From assembly GCA_946803715.1 (NCBI GenBank), contig CAMPET010000072.1:127538-138289 (forward strand): a stretch of 10,752 nt of DNA. Reading direction: 5' to 3'. This DNA comes from Beroe ovata. Taxonomy: Eukaryota > Ctenophora > Nuda > Beroida > Beroidae. The position numbers were made by a program, and so were the translations under genes. The notes under the pieces are model-generated. The model did not search any database, had not been told where the DNA came from, and worked only from the letters and a program-made list of their open reading frames with translations. Below, piece after piece: positions 1 to 8,408 of this stretch (position 1 is the stretch's first letter; each line of letters starts with the position of its first letter).

Positions 1-134
1 ACACACACACACACACACACACACATAAAACACACACACAAACACAGGCACATACACAGCATATACATACACACACAGACACAGACACAGACACACACCC
101 ACAAACACATACACACATACACACACAGACAGAC
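1..134. repeat. Impure CA microsatellite, cut by window start
   Basis: A pure AC run fills the first 26 bases. It then degrades into CA repeats broken by ATA, GACA and AAAC variants up to about 134. A G-rich tract follows (137-155). Confidence 0.95.
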
Positions 135-1162
135 CGAGGGACAGGAGGGGGGGAGTCTTATGTTACAGTTAATTAACTAGTAGTGTCTGATAGAGCTGGT
201 ACAACAGCTGCTACAGTAATTTATTAACATCTCAGTATTATTATCAACATATCACCGTGAAAGGTTGTTCTCCAGTAGAACAAGACGTTAATTAACAACG
301 CTTCACAGCATGTGTTTGATTAACTATATAATCAGAGTCTCTAAGGTAATTAACTGCTCTTAATGAACTGCACTTTCAGCTAAATTGGCAGTGAAAAGTC
401 CCCTCATTCTATAATGAGCGTGATTTACAGCTATTAGAAACAGACATATTTTCTCACAGGACTACACGATTGCTTTGAAAACTGTATTAAATCTGTCTGG
501 TGATGGAAGCATGTCATTGGCTTGAGGATATATCAATTAATTGAATTATAATCGATGTAAATTTATGCTTTCATTTATGTAATTACTGCAAGTTTGTCTG
601 AAATAAGCAGATGAGTTAAAAATAAGGTAGCTTGCACATTGGAAAAAGATGCGATCAGTGAGTTATTTTGATGTATCATTCATCCCAGAGATCACACAAT
701 CCTATAGACACCAGAGGTCCAGTGTCCATCTTCCCTTAATGTAAACTATTAAATTCCCTTATAAGGGATAATGGATGGAGGATTTAGCATGATAATATGA
801 TATTAACATCCAGGCAGTATATTAGGTTTTATTGTCAGAGTCGTTCAGACATGTCGATATATTAATATTAGCAGGTACCGGACACAAGCATTCTTTATTG
901 AGATCCAGTTATGCGTTATAAAAGTCCAGTCACTGCCCTGGGATCAGTAGCTGGATGTAATAGCCCGCAATAGTAACCTTGTAAAACCGCACTCAACTAC
1001 GTTAGACATACCTTACAACAATTTACAATGGAATGTTGCAAGACATTCGCGCAATATTACTTCTAGTTCAGTGATTGTTCAGCTCATACATCATGAAATG
1101 TGCTAGCGAATATGGTGATATATGTTATGTTGTATTAGTATGAAGTTGACTTGATCTTCATG

Positions 1163-1239
1163 CTATACCGACAGCCTGAGCACGTCATCTAACTGAGTAA
1201 CTACAGGTAGTTAAATGATCCACTCTAGCTGTCGTATAG
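1163..1239. repeat. Nested inverted repeat
   Basis: Outer arms CTATACCGACAGC (1163-1175) and GCTGTCGTATAG (1228-1239) pair with one bulge. Inside, TAACTAC-AG-GTAGTTA (1198-1213) is a perfect hairpin. The origin is unknown. Confidence 0.7.
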
Positions 1240-1297
1240 GGTGCTTTCACCAAAATTGTCTGCACCTGAACACCTATGTTAGCACAGCTTATTTACT

Positions 1298-1336
1298 TCC
1301 TGTCTGTTATACAGTATAACTGTTATACAGACAGGA
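1298..1336. repeat. 18-bp inverted repeat with 3-bp spacer
   Basis: Arms 1298-1315 and 1319-1336 match except for three central bases, because CTGTTATACAG also occurs as a direct repeat (1304-1314 and 1320-1330). The outer part TCCTGTCTGT/ACAGACAGGA is perfect. Confidence 0.8.
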
Positions 1337-1614
1337 GGGTAGAGGGATTGTGTCAAAATGACATAGCTATTAGCTATTCAGTATATTTTATTATTCAGGT
1401 ACCCACGTCCCACACTGTAGTGAAATAACTACTCAGTTGTTCATATTCACTCGCAGTAAAACTGTCCATTATCCTTCAACCAGGTAGGTTTGCTTCAAGA
1501 ATTACACCATGGTTTAGAGTGAAGTCATTTGGAAGACGCCCATTTGATATTACTGATAAGTCTTTTTTCCGCTGTGCTACAGCACTGGTCTCTCTATAAT
1601 GAAATGTCTAATGC

Positions 1615-1654
1615 TGACGTCACACACTCTGTCGTTAGAGGCGCCATGACGTCA
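1615..1654. promoter_or_regulatory. Paired CRE palindromes (TGACGTCA x2)
   Basis: Perfect TGACGTCA octamers lie at 1615-1622 and 1647-1654, 32 bp apart, about three helical turns. This is the known site for CREB/ATF bZIP dimers. No gene start is recognisable beside them, so function is unproven. Confidence 0.5.
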
Positions 1655-2128
1655 CGATTTCCACGTCCAGTGGATGTGTGCTGGTGTGATTCCATTGTGA
1701 CAAATTAATATTTCACTGCCCAGTGCCCTTGCAATCTGTTCAATACCTCTGAGAGTGCACAGAACACTTATCATTAAACTGCAACGAGAATATTATTAGT
1801 AACTCAATTATAAGAAATCATTTGAAACAGAAAACCGGCTGTGTCTATGATATACCACATACCATATACGATACAATTATATTCAAGTATATTATAAACT
1901 GTGGGTCACGTACCTTAATAATCGGCCTGGAAATATAAACTTTTATAGATAGCACCTGGGACAATTCCTGATGATAAGATGGGGAATATCGACACTAGTT
2001 GCAGATTAGACAGATAAGTGGTTTAGTATTTTGTGGAGTGTGAAATGATGAGTTTCAATAATGTGTGGAGGGCACACTCAATTGTGTGTCTAGTATGCAC
2101 TCACTTGAGCGTTTGTGAATTTAGTGCA

Positions 2129-2153
2129 TCCCCCCTCTCCCTCTCTCTCTCTT
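2129..2153. repeat. C/CT-rich low-complexity run
   Basis: CCCCCCTCTCCCTCTCTCTC-type simple sequence. A matching G-rich run (GAGGGGGGGGAATGAGGGG) lies near 2273-2295 on the same strand, so the two could pair partly. Confidence 0.8.
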
Positions 2154-2455
2154 CACAACAGATAAGGACTCTCTCCAGCAATGCGTACCGATAATAGACC
2201 AGTGTAGATCAATTACAAGGCAGTGGGTAATTACAGCGGGTAATGGCCTGATAATGAGCCCATACAGTGAATATGAGGGGGGGGAATGAGGGGAGATATA
2301 AAGATATAAACCGGGGATTTCCAAACAAGACGATCCAGGATACTAGATAATCGATATATCACTGAATAAAATACTCGGCTGAATACAACATCATTCGTCT
2401 TGCAACTGACGCTGTAGCTGATATACAGCTATCCTGGAATAGCGCTGGGAAGTAG

Positions 2456-2472
2456 TTTGTGTGTGTGTGTGT
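2456..2472. repeat. Short GT microsatellite
   Basis: A TG dinucleotide run of about eight units in non-coding DNA. Confidence 0.85.
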
Positions 2473-3344
2473 CGGTTTGTTTGTTGCACACTCTTCCCTG
2501 ACGCCTGTTATAGGCGCACTGTTGTGAGTGTCTTCAAACGAACCAATGCCATGATAGATCTCCGCAATATCAGAAACTCAACGATCCACAGAATACAGGC
2601 ATCAATTGCACACAGCACTGTATACATTGAGATCTGAGTTTCATTTCACATAGTACAATGTGCAATGTACATTATACGATTAGTTTGATTACACTGATAC
2701 AATGTGTCAAGTGTTGACTTCAAATTGTGAGTTCAAAGCAAATACATGGCATTCTGAACAAAACGTTACTTTCAAGAGTAAGAAGGTGTGAAGGTATGCT
2801 GCAAACAGCGACACATTTATTCAAATTTCAATATCGATAAATCCTACCGACTGATAGTTGGGGTATTCAGCGATATTGTGAAAAAAACATCTTTTCGCCA
2901 TAATATGAATCTTCAGCCGAAGAAATAAACATAAAATAATCTTTTACTAAAGTTGAATTTTTCCTAAATCTACATTTTCCAGAACTACATTTTGTAACAA
3001 CAACTGCCGATATTTCAACCAATAGTCAAGGCAACACTGTTTACGTCAAAGAAGTTTGGAATTCAATGGACAAGAAATATCCAAACCTATGTTGGAATAA
3101 ATGTAAGAATGTAAATTTGTCAGGATGGAAATTGCCGCAAGAACTTTTCTCTTACTGCTATATGATTCAATCAATTATAATATTACCAATAACTAGAACA
3201 AAACTCAAATTAAATAAAAAGATACAGTAAACTTTAAATTTTGATGATACGAAAGATTTTAGGGGAGTTATTCTACTGTTTTAGTGATAGGTATTCACCA
3301 ATGCAAAACTTACTTTCGACAACGTTACCTACGACCAGATTAAG

Positions 3345-3350
3345 TTTATT
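3345..3350 (-). promoter_or_regulatory. Candidate polyadenylation signal of homeobox gene
   Basis: The minus strand reads AATAAA about 400 bases past the stop codon. It is the first such hexamer I see downstream of the homeobox gene. In AT-rich DNA a chance match is easy, so the assignment rests only on position. Confidence 0.3.
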
Positions 3351-3652
3351 CTAAAGGGTGTGTAACACTGAAAAACAGTTGCTATTTTGGTTCACAGAAC
3401 CGATAGCCCAGGGTACGCAAGCAAAAACAGTCACCATCATTCCTGAATAGATATATGTACAGTTGATGGAAAATGGATACTTACTATATTCTACTAGAGG
3501 TGATCAACAACTGCTTTCAAACTATAGCTACTCTGAGAATCATGATGTAACAAAGTCAGGCAAATTCCAAGACGTTACATGACGATAAAGCTAGTATACA
3601 TCATTATGTATATTATCATGATATGGATAGCGACGAAAATCTGCAATGTAAT

Positions 3653-3684
3653 AACACGCACACACGGACATACACACACTCACT
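3653..3684. repeat. Short impure CA repeat in homeobox 3' UTR/flank
   Basis: AC-rich simple sequence broken by GG and AT. It lies about 70 bases past the stop codon of the homeobox gene. Confidence 0.75.
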
Positions 3685-3703
3685 GTTTCTCTGGAACATC
3701 TGA

Positions 3704-3747
3704 ATAAAATGGAGTTTCACGTGACATAAAATGGAGTGTCACGTGAC
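3704..3747. repeat. Two 22-bp tandem copies with CACGTG cores, in 3' UTR
   Basis: Units 3704-3725 and 3726-3747 differ at one base. Each carries TCACGTGA; the second carries the full palindrome GTCACGTGAC. The block begins 4 bases after the homeobox stop codon, so it should be transcribed at the start of the 3' UTR. CACGTG is the E-box core bound by bHLH-ZIP factors, and GTCACGTGAC matches the known USF/TFEB-type site. Whether it works here as DNA or RNA is unknown. Confidence 0.8.
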
Positions 3748-3751
3748 GGAG

Positions 3752-4174
3752 TCACTCAGCCATGGCGTGAGCCGGTTCAGAGGACCGAGCGTTCGATTCC
3801 TCGGCCACCGCTCGGATTTGCTGCTCCCGAATGAGGTGCCGTTCTTCGTTATTAGTCTGTGAGGACTGTTTCAAGTCTATGATCGAGCGTTGTAACTCGT
3901 CTTTGAGCGTTTGTTCCTGCTGATCGATCACAATGCGACTCTGGGAGTCCTGTAAGTCAGACATGCACATCTGCTCGGATTTCATGCGCAGGTGATCGGG
4001 CAAACTGATCGATGTGGTACGTTGTGACGGCTGTTCTTCGCCACGATCGCCCCCGCCTCCCTCGTGCCCTTGCCCGTCCCGCGAGAAGAGGTCGTAGTAC
4101 TGCGAATATTCCAGAACTTCGTCATCTTTAGAGCCGCCCTTCTTCCACTTCTGACGACGGTTCTGGAACCACAC
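3752..4174 (-). CDS. Homeobox gene, last coding exon: recognition helix and C-terminus
   Basis: After acceptor cctccgtacag the exon reads VWFQNRRQKWKKGGSK, the DNA-recognition half of helix 3 with W48, F49, Q50, N51, R53 and the basic end. Q50 is the usual Antp/NK-class residue and favours TAATTA/TAATTG-type sites. The tail of about 125 residues has a Tyr/Asp patch (EYSQYYDLFSRD), a Gly-rich run (HEGGGGDRGEE) and a polar, heptad-like stretch (QQEQTLKDELQRSIIDLKQ) that could form a short coiled coil. The stop codon is at 3752-3754. G+C is higher than in the flanks, as expected for coding sequence. Confidence 0.93.
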   Translation of the reverse strand: MWFQNRRQKWKKGGSKDDEVLEYSQYYDLFSRDGQGHEGGGGDRGEEQPSQRTTSISLPDHLRMKSEQMCMSDLQDSQSRIVIDQQEQTLKDELQRSIIDLKQSSQTNNEERHLIREQQIRAVAEESNARSSEPAHAMAE

Positions 4175-7100
4175 CTGTACGGAGGATGCAGTTAGGAAGC
4201 ATGATTGGTGAGCGCGAGACAGTGTTTTTGGTGAGGGGGAGAGTGAAGGTTCTAGAATTCTGCCCGATTGGGCGGAACCATGCTATATTGGTTCTAGAAG
4301 AGCACGTTCAGCAACTGGTTCAATGGAATGTGACCAGTTTTGTAGTAACTACACCTGTGGACTAATGTCGAGGAATGCGTAAAACGTCTGTTTACCATGG
4401 AATGCGTTAACCAGGGTGATTGTCGTAATTAGCGGTCAATTAGTGGGCGAGGAGGTTGAGACACATAACTCATGCATGACATGCGTCATAGTCGGCAAAA
4501 GTGCAAATCTAATGGCTTATGGCATTCATGGATCAACAATGCACACGCAATACGCATGTCGCATGGTATTTGTTTTAGACTGCAGTGAAGCAAGGCTACT
4601 ATCATATTATGGTACCCTCTCTATTCTGCATGCTGAATGAATTCATGGCTCGGGATGAATGATCCAGGGTAACCTGTTCACTCTACTTGGAAACAGTGTC
4701 ATGAACACGTGCAATTGTAGGTCAATAGTCATGAGTTAGTACACAGGCTGCTAGTCGCCTTACAAAAACCAGCACTGATATTACATTCAGACGATGTACA
4801 ATTGATTACAGCTTAATTGCGGCTTTTGTGAGAGGCTAGCTGTAGTACGAGTCCTTTTCATTGTGTACGATAATAGCTGTTCATTTGAGAGATAATACTG
4901 AATCAATACAATATATGATTTAGTGTGCTACTGATCAGATCCCAGGTAGAGATTTGTTACATGAAATCCCCCAATTATCCCCAATAATTAAGTAACGCAG
5001 GGTGATTACCTTGATCTGTTCGTCAGTAAGGTCGAGTTTCTGGGCCAGTATCATCCGATCTTCAGTACACAAGTATTTCTTCTGTTTGAAAGTTTCCTGC
5101 AAAGTGAACGTTGATTAAACTTTGATCAAAACATGTTATCTAAACTCATAGTATAGGTACAAATCTTTATCATTAATGGATCGATAATACATGATACATT
5201 TTTATAAAGAATCAACGGTTTAAACCAATCACATGAGCAAATTGTTCTCGTGTCAGTGGGTTAGAGTAACGCTTCCTAAGGTAAATATTACCTACCCCAT
5301 ATATTACTAGTCAAGCGAATTCGACAGCTCGGTTATTAATTACCGACAAATATTTCAACCCAAAAATTCTGCTAACCAATTAGACTCACGAACACACTAA
5401 TTGGTGGTCATCAACATAATTCTGTATAGCGGTAAACAAACGCATAATATTCGAGTTACTTCATGACAGAATAACAAAGTGGGATGGTACCATCACTGTG
5501 TCGCATCAATAACAATTGTATTAAATTCTTTCCCTGGGTGCAACAATTGAGCTTTTGCAGGTGTGATGAACAAACACACAGGTGTCTCATAGTTGTGGTT
5601 TATCACTGTGATAAATACTATAGATACACGGATACATAATCAACCACTATAATAATCTCTGTAGTTATAGAGTGCGACGTTGCGATGATCTTCCTCTTGC
5701 ATCAATTTGGTATGTGACACATTAAATCTGTCGTGTTACCATAACGTGTAATATCGTTTGACTACTACTACAGGGTAATAATAGCAACAAGTTCATCATA
5801 CTAAATAGTTCAATAAATGCCGGTATAAAACTCCACCAAATTAATAACGTTCACTCACACACTCACATTTGGGTAGGTGCTTTGAGATATTATATTGTGA
5901 ACAACGAGTGTCGGGTAAGGTAATTCCCAGAATTTCATTACAATGTCCTGGTTAGCACCTCCGCTGTAATACTATAGACACGCCTCTGATACACTGTTAC
6001 AGAGTGACTCAATCAAAAATCCATTAACTTACCTCCATTTGCTTGAGCTGTTCCCAGGTAAACACTGTCCGAGGTTTCCTAGAATTCCTACCATTCATTA
6101 TATGCAGAGCAGAGCCATCAAACTTGTACTCACTTGTTGCCCCTGTGCACGATATTTGGGATCAATTTGGCTGGGTTTGAGGGATTTTTGTAAAAAAGTG
6201 AGTCCCAAGGAACTGAGACATACATTGCATGCCTATAGTATGCCTCCTCTGATTCACGTTATCTGAAGTGTTCTCTGCGGATGTTGCAAGCTTGTCTGAA
6301 AACATGTATGCCATGCTAGGTATGGTTGTTGCAGCTATCTTGTTGATGTCGAGGACCCTGTTGTTCTTCGGATCAATAACAGCAGCAGTGGAAGGTTCAT
6401 GGACTTTTGAAGGGGACATACTATTGTGGAATTCTAGAGGCGCACCAGTGGGGATTGATATGTTGTGACGACTACCTGAAGGAAAAGAACATGTCCTGTT
6501 AATGGTGATATGATGAACTAAGTAAGTAACTATAGCTCACTTTGACCATCTTCTCTTTAATATTGAACAGCAGCCTACAATTACCTCCAGATGCAGAGGA
6601 GTCTGCTCTAGATCTGTACTCAAAATTTTTGGAATGAGGGGTTGTTGGAGTGATGTCCATACTGGAATCTTCCTGTTTCTCAGAGCTATTGCTTTCATCC
6701 AAATCTGGAGTTCTCTGGCCATCTGAAGTCTGGCAATTTGAGGCTGGGGAGCCTTGTGAACTAGATTTCAATTTAGGGCGTCTACTGCTCCCTTCTTTCA
6801 CAAAGGTTGGTTTTATCACATTTTCTGGCAGTGAAGGAAAGGGAAATGTGTCAACTTGACGTGAAATGATATCATGTTGTCTTTGGAGTATTTCTGATTG
6901 GCGCTGCTGATGATTTGAGTTATCATTGAATGTTTGGAAAGGTTGTAAACCACCAAAGTTTGATTGCTTTGAAATTTTAGCAGGGGTCTGTTGAGGCTTA
7001 TCTTCATCAACCAGAGATACCTGAGGACTCCTGAAAATAAGAACTGATACTTTAATCCAATTATTGCACCATTCGATAATTTGTATCACCAAATTCATAG

Positions 7101-7604
7101 ACGTTAGGTGAGTTCTAAAACACAACACTAACATCAATCTTGTTCCATCCACTATTTTCTTATCAGGACCTAGAAATGTAAGGTGATGTCAATCATTCAG
7201 GCGCGAGATTTGAAAATCTTTTATCTAAATACCCAACACATAATGAAGAGAACAAACATCAGGAGTACATACTTTCTTCTGCTTCCAAACTATCATCAGC
7301 ACAAGCATCTATCAAATTCGGTCTTATCTGGTCAACTGAAATTGGTATTTGATGTTAAGTCAAAAGATATGGTCACAAGGCATGAATGTTGAAGTTGGTG
7401 ATATGTATGTTTGAGAAATTTTCATTGAACTAATGTGTTCAATGTATGTACTAACCAAATGTAATAACTTTCATTGCAACATCAAGTAAAAAGACAAGAA
7501 ACTCATTATCTGACTTTTGTTGAAAGTGGAACTCAGACTTTTGTTTATGATAGAGCTTCAACACATCAGGATTTGCAGATATTGGAGCTAACTGAACCTC
7601 CATC
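3752..7604 (-). CDS. Homeobox gene, Bar/NK-like homeodomain protein (8-exon model)
   Basis: Predicted sequence-specific DNA-binding transcription factor of the nucleus. The model joins exons 7456-7604 (ATG at 7601-7603), 7273-7335, 6585-7169, 6224-6475, 6134-6170, 6033-6087, 5010-5096 and 3752-4174. All have GT-AG borders and matching phases, giving 1650 coding bases, about 549 residues. The homeodomain is at about residues 364-423, with F8, F20, W48, F49, Q50, N51 and R53 in place; position 16 is Met where Leu is usual. The helix 2 segment KYLCTEDRMILAQKLDLTD resembles BarH proteins (from memory KYLSVQDRMELANKLELSD), but position 47 is Val rather than Thr and position 49 is Phe rather than Tyr. 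I therefore infer an NK-like, Bar/Bsh-related protein, not a firm orthologue. No YPWM hexapeptide or clear eh1 motif is visible. The N-terminal 250 residues match no family I recognise, and the exact N-terminus and the 6087-6224 junctions are uncertain. Confidence 0.72.
4175..5009 (-). other. Intron in homeodomain helix 3 (after position 46)
   Basis: This 835-nt GT-AG intron runs from donor gtaatc to acceptor ccgtacag. It contains two copies of GGTTCTAGAA (4248-4257 and 4290-4299), each with the palindrome TTCTAGAA. An open frame on the plus strand at 4416-4640 is probably chance. Confidence 0.9.
5010..5096 (-). CDS. Homeobox gene, exon for homeodomain helices 1-3
   Basis: It is 29 codons, phase 0 at both ends, from acceptor tttgcag to donor AAG/gtaatc. 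It begins ETFKQKKYLCTEDRMILAQK and ends LDLTDEQIK, covering homeodomain positions 18-46. F20, L26, L34, L38, L40 and I45 form the usual core. The intron after position 46 splits helix 3 at a site used by many homeobox genes. Confidence 0.93.
5097..6032 (-). other. Intron in homeodomain helix 1 (after position 17)
   Basis: This 936-nt intron runs from perfect donor gtaagt to acceptor tttgcag. No coding exon is visible inside. At 5599-5615 it holds a perfect palindrome with 8-bp arms around a single T, giving TTATCA and TGATAA (GATA-factor type) in inverted order. Confidence 0.9.
6033..6087 (-). CDS. Homeobox gene, exon for homeodomain arm and helix 1
   Basis: It encodes NSRKPRTVFTWEQLKQME, the basic N-terminal arm and helix 1 up to homeodomain position 17, ending at a perfect donor GAG/gtaagt. 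R5, F8 and L13 are in the expected places; Met occupies position 16. The exon may begin at 6087, or may continue upstream to 6142 with the extra reading TSEYKFDGSALHIMNGR. The 3' border and frame are secure because the next exon continues the homeodomain exactly. Confidence 0.85.
6134..6170 (-). CDS. Homeobox gene, possible 37-nt microexon
   Basis: An acceptor after a ttttttacaaaaatccctcaaacccag tract and a consensus donor AA/gtgagt bound 37 nt, phase 1 in and phase 2 out. It would encode KLIPNIVHRGN just before the homeodomain. The intron that follows would be only 46 nt (6088-6133), ending ..ataatgaatggtag. The alternative is that this microexon and the 46-nt intron do not exist and that one exon, 6033-6142, starts at the acceptor gtgcacag. 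Both readings keep the homeodomain in frame. Confidence 0.4.
6224..6475 (-). CDS. Homeobox gene, linker exon (predicted)
   Basis: A strong acceptor (tgttcttttccttcag) opens in phase 1 and joins the previous GGAG donor to give SASG-GSRHNISIPTG. The peptide is Ser/Thr-rich and uncharged overall (EPSTAAVIDPKNNRVLDIN, then MAYMFSDKLATSAENTSDN). The donor is uncertain. CAAT/gtatgt (exon end 6224, phase 1) matches both possible downstream acceptors. AAC/gtgaat (exon end 6258, phase 0) matches neither well. The exon precedes the homeobox by less than 150 bases. No known domain was recognised. Confidence 0.55.
6585..7169 (-). CDS. Homeobox gene, large Ser/Gln-rich exon (predicted)
   Basis: The frame is open from a tttctag acceptor (phase 1) to a GGAG/gtaatt donor (phase 1). 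The first 45 residues are hydrophobic and helix-like (LMLVLCFRTHLTSMNLVIQI). The rest is disordered in composition: Gln/Asn-rich around NHQQRQSEILQRQHD, then a basic patch (SSRRPKLKSSS) and Ser/Thr-Pro sites (TPDLDESNSSEKQEDS, ITPTTP), as is common in transcription-factor linkers. A second acceptor, cttattttcag before position 7030, lies inside the exon. It could mark a short intron of about 75 nt starting at a weak donor, so the 7031-7105 part may be intronic. A competing donor AAA/gtgagc (exon end 6541) leads to a stop in the next exon and was not chosen. Confidence 0.6.
7273..7335 (-). CDS. Homeobox gene, second coding exon, 63 nt (predicted)
   Basis: This small exon has an acceptor ataccaatttcag, a donor GAAGAAA/gtatgt, and enters and leaves in phase 1. 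It encodes VDQIRPNLIDACADDSLEAE plus one more Glu. The first codon is completed by the G of the previous exon. The acidic end (DDSLEAEE) would link a helical segment to the next exon. It is too short to be called without its neighbours, but both junctions keep frame. Confidence 0.5.
7456..7604 (-). CDS. Homeobox gene, first coding exon (predicted)
   Basis: The open frame runs 49 codons from ATG at 7601-7603 to a TTTG/gttagt donor, ending in phase 1. A good acceptor (ttctttcacag) sits one base before the ATG. This suggests a non-coding 5' exon further upstream, at higher coordinates, or a longer N-terminus spliced in here. The peptide starts MEVQLAPISANPDVLKLYHK and contains a hydrophobic helix-like stretch, FLVFLLDVAMKVITF, which continues into the next exon. 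No known domain was recognised. The case for coding rests on the open frame, both splice signals and phase agreement with the next exon. Confidence 0.55.
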
Positions 7605-7766
7605 CTGTGAAAGAATGTGGAATGTATCAACATACCTTATTTAGTTCACAGAAAATTGAAGATACCTCAAGAAGGGAGGGTCTTCATAGAAAAATTGAAA
7701 AGATTACAAAAAATAATCCAATTGCTTGTCATGGAAAGACACCAAAATGATATACAAAGTAGCTTG

Positions 7767-7902
7767 TATGACATTCAAATTCACTAAGGTATTCACTATG
7801 ACATTCAAATTCACTATGACATTCACTATGTCATTCAAATTCACTATGACATTCAATTCACTATGACATTCAAATTCACTATGACATTCAAATTCACTAA
7901 GG
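7767..7902. repeat. Minisatellite, 18-bp unit
   Basis: About seven units of TATGACATTCAAATTCAC and shortened forms (12-bp TATGACATTCAC, 17-bp with one A lost, one with TGTC). The first and last full units are both followed by TAAGG. It begins about 160 bases upstream of the first coding exon of the homeobox gene. Confidence 0.95.
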
Positions 7903-8408
7903 TTTTGAAATCAAAACTGTGCTTGGTGAAGCAAGGATAAGACACTGCCAGTGAGTGATATGTGAGCTATACTTTTGCTGACTTATAATATGAGTTTTCA
8001 AAATTTATCCTTTGGCAGTAATGAAGTTTTTATGCAGTAACTTATATTTTTTACAAAAACAACAAATATAAAAACGATCATACAGAAAACATAGCCGCTG
8101 TTTCATATATCAGGCAACAACATTGAAGCATCAAACATGCACAAAGCTGTAATGAAGTTGTGAAAATTTTCCCGGCACTGGGTATGTCATTCATTTTGTG
8201 TTCGATAGCGGCGCATGGACGCGGCATCTATTCAAAATATAGATAGGATAAAGCCTGTATAGAATTATTCAATGTTTATTATAATTATTCATTTCTCACG
8301 CAAAATTGCTATAGCTAGCATTTGTCAGATCAGATTAAATAAACTTCCACTTGACCTCTGTTTTTCAGGCGCGTGCCGCGCATTGCATCATCATGATTGC
8401 ACCCGCGC

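Larger units (their letters stand above)
141..3650. other. AT-rich non-coding region downstream of homeobox gene
   Basis: No open frame with coding composition or splice context is visible on either strand. Notable contents are listed separately: TAATTA cluster, hairpins, CRE pair, CT and GT runs. The part from about 3340 to 3751 is probably the 3' UTR of the homeobox gene. Confidence 0.6.

Noticed and set aside
2121-2324. 67-codon open frame on minus strand
   Set aside because: It covers CT- and G-rich simple sequence; no domain or splice signals support it.
3763-3800. tRNA-like A box (TGGCGTGAGCCGG) and B box (CGTTCGATTCC) on plus strand
   Set aside because: The boxes are too close for a tRNA, no anticodon arm or acceptor stem forms, and the bases are coding sequence of the homeobox last exon.
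4248-4299. Heat-shock elements (TTCTAGAA twice)
   Set aside because: Each has only two of the three inverted GAA units at correct spacing, and the sites are in an intron; chance in AT-rich DNA is likely.
4416-4640. 74-codon open frame on plus strand
   Set aside because: It lies in an intron of the homeobox gene on the opposite strand, with no coding composition or recognisable domain.
6535-6546. Donor AAA/gtgagc as end of the large Ser-rich exon
   Set aside because: A good consensus, but phase 0 joins the next exon in a frame that meets a stop after 13 codons; the GGAG/gtaatt donor keeps frame.
7767-7902. CRISPR-like array
   Set aside because: Units are contiguous with no unique spacers, in an animal genome; it is a minisatellite.
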